Shown here: positions 57,350 to 64,000 of the stretch, piece by piece
Layout of the letters: each line of letters starts with the position of its first letter
How positions within the stretch are numbered: the first letter of the stretch is position 1
DNA from: Pacificibacter marinus
GTDB taxonomy: Bacteria; Pseudomonadota; Alphaproteobacteria; Rhodobacterales; Rhodobacteraceae
Direction: 5' to 3'
Assembly (NCBI RefSeq): GCF_900109555.1
Contig: NZ_FNZV01000009.1
Location: 62,001 to 126,000 of the forward strand
Length of the DNA: 64,000 nt
The notes under the pieces: model-generated
Told to the model about the DNA's origin: nothing
Seen by the model: the letters and a program-made list of their open reading frames with translations, nothing else
The model's database searches: none
Program-made: the position numbers and the translations under genes

Positions 57350-58417
57350 TTATAGGTTTTTATGAAACCCGATCAGTTCCACTTGGCTGTTCACCTGCAC
57401 CTTTTCAAAAATTTGTTTCAATCGTTGGCGCACAGTTGACACTTTAAGACTGAGAATATCCGCGATCATATTTGGGGTGTTGCCATCCACCAGCAGATCG
57501 ATAGCGATGATTTCTGATACGGTCAGGCTGTAATCTTCGCGAAGTCGCGTGTGTTTCAAACCTGTGGCGACGCTGCATTCAGTCCGGATGGCACACACTT
57601 TAAAGTGCATGAAAAAATGGCGCAAACTTGGGGGGATTTGGATGATCAAAACGTTGGTACTGACTTTGCCCGTATCAAACTGATAGGCGCGACTGATCGA
57701 TAAGCTGGGGTCACTGACGCAAAGTTCACGAATTTCGGTGGCAATCTTTTCGCTGGTTTCTTCAGGCAGCAAATATCCTATGCGGTTTTGTTTTCGCAGT
57801 TTTCCTTGGCTATTAATGCTAAAACACTCAGCCCCATCCACATCCAGCACAAAAACCTCAGATTCCGTTCCTTTGAAAAATTGGGCGAACTGGGCAATTT
57901 TTTTATGAGCGATCTCATCTGCGCGGGTGGTTGCTTTGTCAAACATCGCCTGAATGCGTTCGATAAGAATTTTATCTGCTGCGCTGATGGCCGGATGGTC
58001 GTTGTCAAAATGGATCGCCATCGCCCAATAGCCGTTTGGCGTCAGAATACGTACACAATAGCTTACCCCGAAATTAAGCGGATAAAGGTAGTCGCGAAAG
58101 ATCGGGATCAGGTCTTTTTGAGCACGGTCAGGAAAGACATCATGATCACAAGCACTCCCCTTTTGCATCATAAGCTTTAGAACTTTTTCACGCGGATCGT
58201 TCTTGAACCACCCTTCCTTGAGATAGGCAGGCAAAGCGTCTTTCATCTCTTTGGTGCCAGCCATCCACATACCGCGAAAAAAAGGATCAATCGCGGGCAT
58301 AAGCGCGCCCCGAGCCCCTAAAATTTCAACGACAATATCAAGTGCGGGATCCCAATACTGGGCGTCGTCAACGGCCAAAGCAAGAGTCGTTTCAAGCGTT
58401 TCAAGCAGATTTTGCAT
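57350..58417 (-). CDS. LuxR-type regulator, 355 residues, unknown sensor domain
   Basis: The C-terminal 60 residues are a GerE/LuxR helix-turn-helix (SLTVSEIIAIDLLVDGNTPN, MIADILSLKVSTVRQRLKQI). The N-terminal ~290 residues look like a GAF/PAS-like sensor (for example YLYPLNFGVSYCVRILTPNG, WAMAIHFDNDHPAISAADK). It has no receiver domain and no autoinducer pocket motif. The start at 58417 (MQNLLETLETTLALAVDDAQ) follows GAGG; an ATG at 58432 is the alternative. It is divergent from a large secreted VWA protein gene, with two palindromes between them, which suggests it controls that gene. Confidence 0.82.
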   Translation of the reverse strand: MQNLLETLETTLALAVDDAQYWDPALDIVVEILGARGALMPAIDPFFRGMWMAGTKEMKDALPAYLKEGWFKNDPREKVLKLMMQKGSACDHDVFPDRAQKDLIPIFRDYLYPLNFGVSYCVRILTPNGYWAMAIHFDNDHPAISAADKILIERIQAMFDKATTRADEIAHKKIAQFAQFFKGTESEVFVLDVDGAECFSINSQGKLRKQNRIGYLLPEETSEKIATEIRELCVSDPSLSISRAYQFDTGKVSTNVLIIQIPPSLRHFFMHFKVCAIRTECSVATGLKHTRLREDYSLTVSEIIAIDLLVDGNTPNMIADILSLKVSTVRQRLKQIFEKVQVNSQVELIGFHKNL

Positions 58418-58518
58418 GGACGGATACCTCATAAAACTGGGCGAGCAACATGGTAACAAAGCCTACCTAGGCGATGTGATGACTTAAACATTTTCCCATC
58501 CACAAGTCATGGGCTTAA

Positions 58519-58540
58519 ATGGTATGGATATCCAGACCAT
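58519..58540. promoter_or_regulatory. 22-bp near-perfect palindrome
   Basis: Arms ATGGT and ACCAT flank a perfect TGGATATCCA core with one mismatched pair between arm and core. It lies about 100 bp upstream of the LuxR-type gene. Possible operator; shares the AAATGGT half-site with the 58621 palindrome. Confidence 0.5.
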
Positions 58541-58620
58541 TACTATAATGCACTGCTAAATAACGATTTAATTGAAAATATTCATAGATCAAATGGTCAA
58601 ATTTATCAAAAATGAACCTG

Positions 58621-58638
58621 AACTACCAAATGGTAGTT
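58621..58638. promoter_or_regulatory. 18-bp palindrome AACTACCA-AA-TGGTAGTT
   Basis: AACTACCAAATGGTAGTT: perfect 8-bp arms around 2 nt, about 90 bp ahead of the VWA gene start. Good candidate operator for the adjacent LuxR-type regulator. Confidence 0.55.
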
Positions 58639-58728
58639 CGCATAGAGTGACCTGAGGCCTATTCGTATTTCTAGTCCGCCGCACAAGCTGGTGGTTTGTT
58701 TGAAGTATTTGAATTGGAATGTCGCCCA

Positions 58729-61700
58729 ATGACCGCATCTTTCCCAGTCCCTTCAATTTTGCGCGTTATAACAATTGTTATATGCGTCACGCTGATTGCT
58801 CCGACATACGCACAGGCGCAAAACCTATTGGTCGATAGCGGGTTTGATGCAGCGCCACAAACCGCCCTTGGAAACGCTGGTCCCAAAGACCTGACCCCAT
58901 GGTCATTTGCCACCCTCATGAACACAGGCGGCATCATTCAAAATGCCCACAATCTTGTAACGGTTGATGGTGCGGGCGGATACAATTACAGCAATTTAGG
59001 GCCAGAATCCGACGCCTCGGGCGCAGTTGCAGGAACCAATCAATACTATATCGACAGCGGCACCATTCCAATGCTGGGTTGGCAATATGTCACGCCAAGT
59101 TGTTCAGGTACGGCAACGGCAACCCTCTATGTGACCAACCGCGAAGACCACGGTCTCAGTGGTCCGACAGTGATCGGAAACGGAGCACCTACACCTGCCG
59201 ATCCAAGTCAATTTTTCGCCACAGAGGGCGGATTGGCAGTTTTCCCTGTCTCATCTCAAGTGCCCCCCTTTCCTGCGGGGTTTGCGGTTGAAACGGGTCC
59301 CAATGCGCAGCTTGTCTCAGCGTTAAAAACGCAATTCGACAACGAAGAACTGCGATTTGTCTTGGGCGCGGGGTCAACTCAGGCCTACCCATGGACCCCC
59401 ATCTCAACCCAAGTGCCCGTCACCGCAGGGCAAGTCTATGCCTATATGGTCGAACTGGGGCACAGCGTGAACATGGACAACGCGTCGCTTGAAATAGCTT
59501 GCGAAGATCCTGTCCCCCAAAAAGATCCCGTCGATTTTGGATTAAAAAAGGGCTGCCGCGCCATGGGCGTTGAAAATGGAACGGCGCACTATCTGTGTTC
59601 AATCTACGTCAGCCCGCCCAGCAGTGGCACGCTCACGTCTCCATTGACGCTTGATGAATTGTTCACAACCGTCTCTGGCGCACCTGCCACGACTTACATC
59701 CAAGCACTACAAGGCACGCCTGCCGCTCCGAATGGGTGGCTCTGTCAGCAGCCTGCATTTGCGAACGGCGCGTCTTGCACCATTTCAGCAGCGGATTTCA
59801 ACGGCAACACGAACCACCGGATTGACGCGCAAATTTCGATTCCAACCGCAGCTTTGGTCAAAGAAGGTTTTAAAAACTGCGCCCAAGTGCGCATCGGCGA
59901 CAAAGTTGTCGGGTCATCCGAATGCATCGATATCGAGCGTGACGTCGAGCCGACGTTTGACATCGAAAAAACATGCGGGCCTTCGGGCGACCGAATGACC
60001 TTTAGTCCAACATTTTGGGTGCAGCCCTACCAATGCACACTGACGGTCACAACGAACGGCGCGCCCCTTACAGGGACGCTGTGGATGACCGAAAACCTTA
60101 GCTTTGGTCAAAACCCAGGCGCAGCGCAAATTCAAAACCTAACCTCGGCCGATCCTTGGGTTTGCGCGACACCGCCTTTCGCGGCACCGGGGCAAGGCAC
60201 CCAACCCAATTGCAGCATTCAAGGCAGCCAATTCCCCGCATCAGGCACGTCAACACTGACGGTCGATCTTTTGATGAATGCGTCAATGGATCTTTTCGGC
60301 GCGCAGAACTGTGCCTCGCTTTTGTTGGGTAAAGAACATGCCAATGGTCTTGAAGTGGCCAATGATTGCGATGTGATCGCAGGCCCACCTGCCCCACAAA
60401 CGCCAAGTCTTGATATCTCAAAAAATTGCGCTGCGGGTGTGCGTGGAAGTGATGGAATTTGGACCGTTGATTGCGAAATTATCGTTGAACTTGAAGGATT
60501 TGACCCTCAACAGCCGCATCAAATTTATCTGCGCGACGAATTGCAACTTGATGGCATTCACACCCCGTTGACCTCATTAATGCCATTCCCAACGATGGGC
60601 ATGGGCAGTTGGGGGCCGACGACAGGAACCCCTGCAGGCTACAACTCAGGCAGCGGTATGAGCCATAACTACATTGGTTCAGATGGCAGCGGCACAATTA
60701 CCGTGCCCTATACCGCAACATTTTCTGGTTCAGGCGGACGTCCTCTTTCAGGACCGCAGGCGATGAATTGCACGTGGGTCTACATTACAACGCTCAACTT
60801 ACGTGCCCCATCAGGTCCACTTGGAACCGAAAAACTATGTGTGCCGCTTAATTTCCCATTGTCCGCCGTTGTCGGCAGTAAACCCGTCATTGCAGATCCA
60901 GCACAGCCCAGCGAGCCTATTTTGGGAACTGGCGAAGCCCATCCGGGACCGATCATCGACCATGTTGCCCCACCATTGACCCCAACGCCAGGCACAGGAA
61001 GCATCAGTGTGGATACGGACATTCCCGTGACTGTCGTATCCCCTGCGGGCTGTGGTTTTGATACATTGTTTGTGATTGATCGGTCTGGGTCGATGAATAC
61101 ACACAACCGTTTGCAGTTGACCAAACAGGCCGTACTTTCCGCCCTGCATATTTTTGAAGGCGGTGGTTCAAAATCAGGTGCCATTGCTTTTAGCACAACC
61201 GCCGCACCTATAGGCGCAAGTTCGGCTGTGCTGCCATCACAAGCTTTGGACGCCGCGATTTCAAACTTAAGTGCTTTGGGTCTAACAAATTGGCAATCGG
61301 GCTTTGAAATGGCCAATCTGGTTGTCTCACCGCTGACCGACAAGCCTTTGGTCTTGTTCATCACGGATGGACTTCCCAATAGACCATCTCCCGCGACTGG
61401 CCCTGTAGGAAACTACCCCATCACTCAAGCCGTTCCTGCGTTAAATGCCTTGCGCGCGCAAGGCAGCCGTGTTGTGGGGATTACCATCGGTGGTGCGGGG
61501 GTCGCGACGCGCCTCACTCAGTTTCTTGGACACAATCTTGTCGTTGCAGGCGGCAATGTGGCCATTGATCCGCAAAGCACCGACGTTATTTCCATTCCAT
61601 CCTCTGATTTGATCATTCCCGCGTTTGAAGCCATCGCACAGGCCTATTGTCCAAGCCGAGGCAAAATGACGGGCGCGCAAAAGCTTTCATTGATGACAGC

Positions 61701-62883
61701 GTTGCAAGCGATACCCAAATCGGCAGGTGTCTATATGGGCGACGATGAAATGCCCCCAGAACCACAACAAGAAGCCGAGGTTCAACCGCAAGTAACGCCC
61801 GTAATCACCCCAAACCTAACAATCGTCAAATCGCAAACCTCGGCCTGCGAACCCAATCGTGCCAGCCAAACCTATGACTGTGGTTTCCGTCTTTCAGTGA
61901 CGAACACCGGCACCACAACATATTTGGGGCGACTTGTGATGACAGACACGGGCGGCACACCGCAAATGCACGCGGCAACGGCACTTTCAAACAATGGTTG
62001 GCGCTGTGGCCCAGTTGTGCGCAATGCGATGTCTTGCACCAAATCTGCCGCCAATTTGGCCCCCGGTGCATCAACACATATTGATCTGCGCGTTCAAGTG
62101 AACGGTCTGCGTAATGGCGGCAGTTATCAAAACTGCGCCACAACTGGGGTCACTGAAGATCGCAGGCAGCGTGTGGCTTTGGTCCAAAAAATCATGAATG
62201 ATCGCGGTCTGAATGCAGGCCCTGTTGATGGAGCTGCCGGCAGCAAAACATATGCTGCTTTAGCGGTATTGCAAAAACAACTTGGCCTGCCGGTTGGACG
62301 AGATTTTGATGACGCATTGTTTGCAGCTTTGGGTCTGCCATTGGCGCGCGCAGGTGCGCAATCTTGTGTGACGGCCAATTTGCCAGATATGCCAGCGCCC
62401 TCTTTGCAATGCGAGCCTGCAACAACGGTGAAACAAGGCGAATCCTGTGCGTGTCGGTTTGACAATATGGAACGCCGCACCGCAACGTCTTGTCAGTGTG
62501 GTGGTGGGTTCACATTCGTTCGCGGCAAAGGCTGTGTGGTTGACGCAGTCCCTGCCCCACAACCTGTGCCTGCGCCCAATCCCGATCCAGAACCTGCCCC
62601 AGATACACCCGATGCACCCGCGTTGGTCTGTGATGCGGCGACCACACGTTTGCGTGGTGATCAATGTGTTTGCCTTGATCCAAAGAACGCGCAAAACGTC
62701 TCGCCGACTCAGTGTCGTTGCACCAATGGACTGCCGATGATTGGCGGGAAATGCCTGCCTGTGGAGATCAATCCAACGCCAAAACCTGCCCCAGATACGG
62801 GCAGTGTTCCGCGCCCCACAGATGAGGCAGCCGAGGCTGACAAATGCAAGATACTACTCAACGGTATTTGCATAAAAAAATAG
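58729..62883 (+). CDS. Large secreted VWA protein with Cys-rich repeats and PG-binding-like domain
   Basis: 1384 residues. Parts in order: signal peptide cut after TYAQA; a jelly-roll-like N-terminal region (to ~260); three Cys-containing DUF11-like beta repeats beginning near LKKGC, IEKTC and ISKNC; a VWA domain (about 778-960) with an intact MIDAS DxSxS (FVIDRSGSMN, Asp784) and FITDG; a fourth Cys repeat beginning LTIVKSQTSACEP; a peptidoglycan-binding-1-like segment (about 1146-1205, RVALVQKIMNDRGLNAGPVD); and a Cys- and Pro-rich tail with EGF-like spacing. No membrane anchor or sorting motif is seen. The ATG at 58729 gives the signal peptide; a TTG at 58696 would bury it. An envelope or extracellular adhesive/structural role is inferred; no function is known. 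Confidence 0.8.
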   Translation: MTASFPVPSILRVITIVICVTLIAPTYAQAQNLLVDSGFDAAPQTALGNAGPKDLTPWSFATLMNTGGIIQNAHNLVTVDGAGGYNYSNLGPESDASGAVAGTNQYYIDSGTIPMLGWQYVTPSCSGTATATLYVTNREDHGLSGPTVIGNGAPTPADPSQFFATEGGLAVFPVSSQVPPFPAGFAVETGPNAQLVSALKTQFDNEELRFVLGAGSTQAYPWTPISTQVPVTAGQVYAYMVELGHSVNMDNASLEIACEDPVPQKDPVDFGLKKGCRAMGVENGTAHYLCSIYVSPPSSGTLTSPLTLDELFTTVSGAPATTYIQALQGTPAAPNGWLCQQPAFANGASCTISAADFNGNTNHRIDAQISIPTAALVKEGFKNCAQVRIGDKVVGSSECIDIERDVEPTFDIEKTCGPSGDRMTFSPTFWVQPYQCTLTVTTNGAPLTGTLWMTENLSFGQNPGAAQIQNLTSADPWVCATPPFAAPGQGTQPNCSIQGSQFPASGTSTLTVDLLMNASMDLFGAQNCASLLLGKEHANGLEVANDCDVIAGPPAPQTPSLDISKNCAAGVRGSDGIWTVDCEIIVELEGFDPQQPHQIYLRDELQLDGIHTPLTSLMPFPTMGMGSWGPTTGTPAGYNSGSGMSHNYIGSDGSGTITVPYTATFSGSGGRPLSGPQAMNCTWVYITTLNLRAPSGPLGTEKLCVPLNFPLSAVVGSKPVIADPAQPSEPILGTGEAHPGPIIDHVAPPLTPTPGTGSISVDTDIPVTVVSPAGCGFDTLFVIDRSGSMNTHNRLQLTKQAVLSALHIFEGGGSKSGAIAFSTTAAPIGASSAVLPSQALDAAISNLSALGLTNWQSGFEMANLVVSPLTDKPLVLFITDGLPNRPSPATGPVGNYPITQAVPALNALRAQGSRVVGITIGGAGVATRLTQFLGHNLVVAGGNVAIDPQSTDVISIPSSDLIIPAFEAIAQAYCPSRGKMTGAQKLSLMTALQAIPKSAGVYMGDDEMPPEPQQEAEVQPQVTPVITPNLTIVKSQTSACEPNRASQTYDCGFRLSVTNTGTTTYLGRLVMTDTGGTPQMHAATALSNNGWRCGPVVRNAMSCTKSAANLAPGASTHIDLRVQVNGLRNGGSYQNCATTGVTEDRRQRVALVQKIMNDRGLNAGPVDGAAGSKTYAALAVLQKQLGLPVGRDFDDALFAALGLPLARAGAQSCVTANLPDMPAPSLQCEPATTVKQGESCACRFDNMERRTATSCQCGGGFTFVRGKGCVVDAVPAPQPVPAPNPDPEPAPDTPDAPALVCDAATTRLRGDQCVCLDPKNAQNVSPTQCRCTNGLPMIGGKCLPVEINPTPKPAPDTGSVPRPTDEAAEADKCKILLNGICIKK

Positions 62884-62891
62884 ATTTTTAT

Positions 62892-62920
62892 CAAGGTGTT
62901 ATTGGATATAAAACACCTGA
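62892..62920 (+). terminator. Hairpin after the VWA gene
   Basis: AAGGTGTT and AACACCT pair 9 nt after the stop; no T tract follows, so termination here is uncertain. Confidence 0.4.
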
Positions 62921-63016
62921 TATCGCATAATCTTCACCGATACGTCATCGATTGTGAGCCGATGATTTAGGCAAATAAGTTAACCGAATTAGTTTGTAAC
63001 AAGGACCCAAAATTTG

Positions 63017-63307
63017 ATGCGTAAACGTCAATTTACGGCTCATGCCGCAGCTCTTGCCACCGCGTTGATGTTTACCACCGCGCCGAGTTTTTCTGCGAGC
63101 GGAAATGATCCGATCGGTGGCATCGATATCATTATTAATGAAGACCCCGGCTCTCATCCGATCAAACCATTTTCTTTGGATCAAGACGAATTCAAAACCT
63201 TTAACGGCCTAAAAGATACGGCGGGCTTAGACCTTGTTCTTTCGACCGTGTCCAAACGTATTGATGCAGACGACGCGCGACACACTTCAATTAAAATTCA
63301 ACTCTGA
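63017..63307 (+). CDS. Small secreted protein, unknown function
   Basis: 96 residues. Signal peptide MRKRQFTAHAAALATALMFT cut after SFSA; mature part SGNDPIGGIDIIINEDPGSH, then helical (DQDEFKTFNGLKDTAGLDLV). No Cys. It follows the VWA gene by 133 bp. A TTG start one codon earlier is possible. No family recognised. Confidence 0.7.
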   Translation: MRKRQFTAHAAALATALMFTTAPSFSASGNDPIGGIDIIINEDPGSHPIKPFSLDQDEFKTFNGLKDTAGLDLVLSTVSKRIDADDARHTSIKIQL

Positions 63308-63399
63308 AGCCATCGCACGTCCGACGAAAATGAGCGTGACTGCGCCACGAAAACCATGCCCGAAACTCAAAGAACTGCCTAAACAGTAAGGACATAACA

Positions 63400-63777
63400 A
63401 TGACCCACATTAGGAACATCGCATTTGCCATCGCGTTGCCATTGGGCGCACTTTTCAGTGCCCCCGCTTCGGCAAATGATTTGGATTGGATTGTTGGCTG
63501 TTGTCTCAGTCCAAACCCCATTGAATGCTTTAAGGAAGGCAGTGCGGAAGTCAAATTCAAGGATGAAGAACGGCTTGCATCACTCACAGAGCGCATGACG
63601 AAATTGTCCCGATCTGGTGCCTTTGATGAAGCGCGCAAAACCAAAGATGCGCTGGGCCTTAAAAAGGGCCCCTACACATCATCCTGCGGCATCGAAAAAA
63701 CGCTGACCCTGTTCGAAAAGCGCGTTCCATTTGAAAAAATTCAGGCCGAATGTGACGTAAAATCGGTCCGAAAATAA
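63400..63777 (+). CDS. Small secreted Cys-containing protein, unknown function
   Basis: 125 residues with signal peptide (IAFAIALPLGALFSAPASA). The mature protein NDLDWIVGCCLSPNPIECFK has five Cys in all (two adjacent, one before FK, one in SSCGIEK, one in AECDVK) and a charged helical centre. AAGGA lies ahead of the ATG. It shares the MTH start and signal style with the next gene but not its mature sequence. Confidence 0.75.
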   Translation: MTHIRNIAFAIALPLGALFSAPASANDLDWIVGCCLSPNPIECFKEGSAEVKFKDEERLASLTERMTKLSRSGAFDEARKTKDALGLKKGPYTSSCGIEKTLTLFEKRVPFEKIQAECDVKSVRK

Positions 63778-63840
63778 CCCTTTATTCTAACCTCTGGCGA
63801 TGATTGTCAGTGCATTTCCACTTATAAAAAGGCTATCAAA

Positions 63841-64000
63841 ATGACTCACTTCAATCTCAAAACACTCTTTGCAGCGACCCTCTTTGCAGGTGCCGCCACA
63901 CTTTCAGCAGCTCCAGCACACGCAAGTTTTGAAGGCTGTATGGCACGCAACGCTGACTATATCGGTTGCTGGTTGTCCGAAAAACTGGACGGAGACTATA
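63841..64000 (+). CDS. Small secreted protein, 3' end beyond the window
   Basis: 53 codons visible: MTHFNLKTLFAATLFAGAAT, LSAAPAHASFEGCMARNADY, IGCWLSEKLDGDY. Signal peptide cut after AHA; two Cys in the visible mature part. AAAAAGG lies upstream. Continues past 64000. Probably part of the same cluster of exported small proteins. Confidence 0.7.
   Translation, partial: MTHFNLKTLFAATLFAGAATLSAAPAHASFEGCMARNADYIGCWLSEKLDGDY

Larger units (their letters stand above)
58418..58728. other. AT-rich divergent promoter region with palindromes
   Basis: 311 bp between the LuxR-type gene and the VWA protein gene. It holds two palindromes listed separately and a third AAATGGT half-site at 58591-58597. 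It is AT-rich compared with the neighbours. No gene. Confidence 0.6.

Overview
The window reads as a chromosomal segment of a marine alphaproteobacterium of the Rhodobacteraceae (Roseobacter group). The evidence is gene order and gene types together: a soluble PhoR beside pstSCAB-phoU-phoB, olsB-olsA, a ChpT phosphotransferase, a DUF3553 protein, a long suf operon headed by an IscR without the usual cysteines, an EcnA/B lipoprotein, a magnesium-type HemB, and rplU-rpmA-GNAT-obgE-proB-proA. No plasmid or intact phage genes are visible.

Layout. 1-8 kb: a truncated minus-strand gene, then the phosphate regulon (phoR, PHO box, pstS, attenuator, pstC-pstA-pstB-phoU-phoB). 8-15 kb: a LuxR-type solo regulator, rpsB-tsf, a pseudouridine catabolic pair (PfkB kinase and psuG), a DUF502 membrane protein and 3-hydroxybutyrate dehydrogenase. 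15-26 kb: a candidate structured RNA on the minus strand, a family 5 solute-binding protein followed by two tiny overlapping lipoprotein genes, a DsbA/FrnE protein, mfd, hemB, a SYLF lipoprotein and Ppx/GppA. 26-30.4 kb: a one-carbon/corrinoid cluster (small Virulence_fact protein, methyltetrahydrofolate methyltransferase, RluE-like pseudouridine synthase, ASKHA corrinoid activator). 30.4-31.2 kb: tRNA-Gly, an integrase remnant and tRNA-Arg. 31.2-40.8 kb: the suf operon on the minus strand (iscR, nifS-like, sufB, six small or accessory genes, sufC, sufD, YIP1 protein, sufS), with a perfect Irr-type ICE box at its promoter. 40.9-56 kb: mostly housekeeping genes (alpha/beta hydrolase, tandem-HD protein, PaaI thioesterase, M32 carboxypeptidase, ctaA, trmJ, ThiE-like, olsBA, chpT, proAB, obgE, rpmA, rplU). 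56-64 kb: a DUF2059 protein, then an accessory-looking locus with a 355-residue LuxR-type regulator divergent from a 1384-residue secreted VWA protein, followed by at least three small exported proteins.

How the genes work together. The pst-pho block is a complete phosphate sensing and uptake circuit. The suf block is an iron-regulated Fe-S assembly line with both a SufS and a NifS-like desulfurase; sufA and sufT are not beside it. The corrinoid cluster holds a methyl donor/acceptor enzyme and a reactivator, but not the corrinoid carrier protein. The right-edge LuxR/VWA/secreted-protein locus is the least explained part and the best candidate for an undescribed system. Its intergenic region carries two palindromes sharing an AAATGGT-type half-site.

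Limits. All calls come from reading the sequence and recalled family knowledge. No database or folding program was run, so domain limits, transmembrane counts and RNA folds are approximate.
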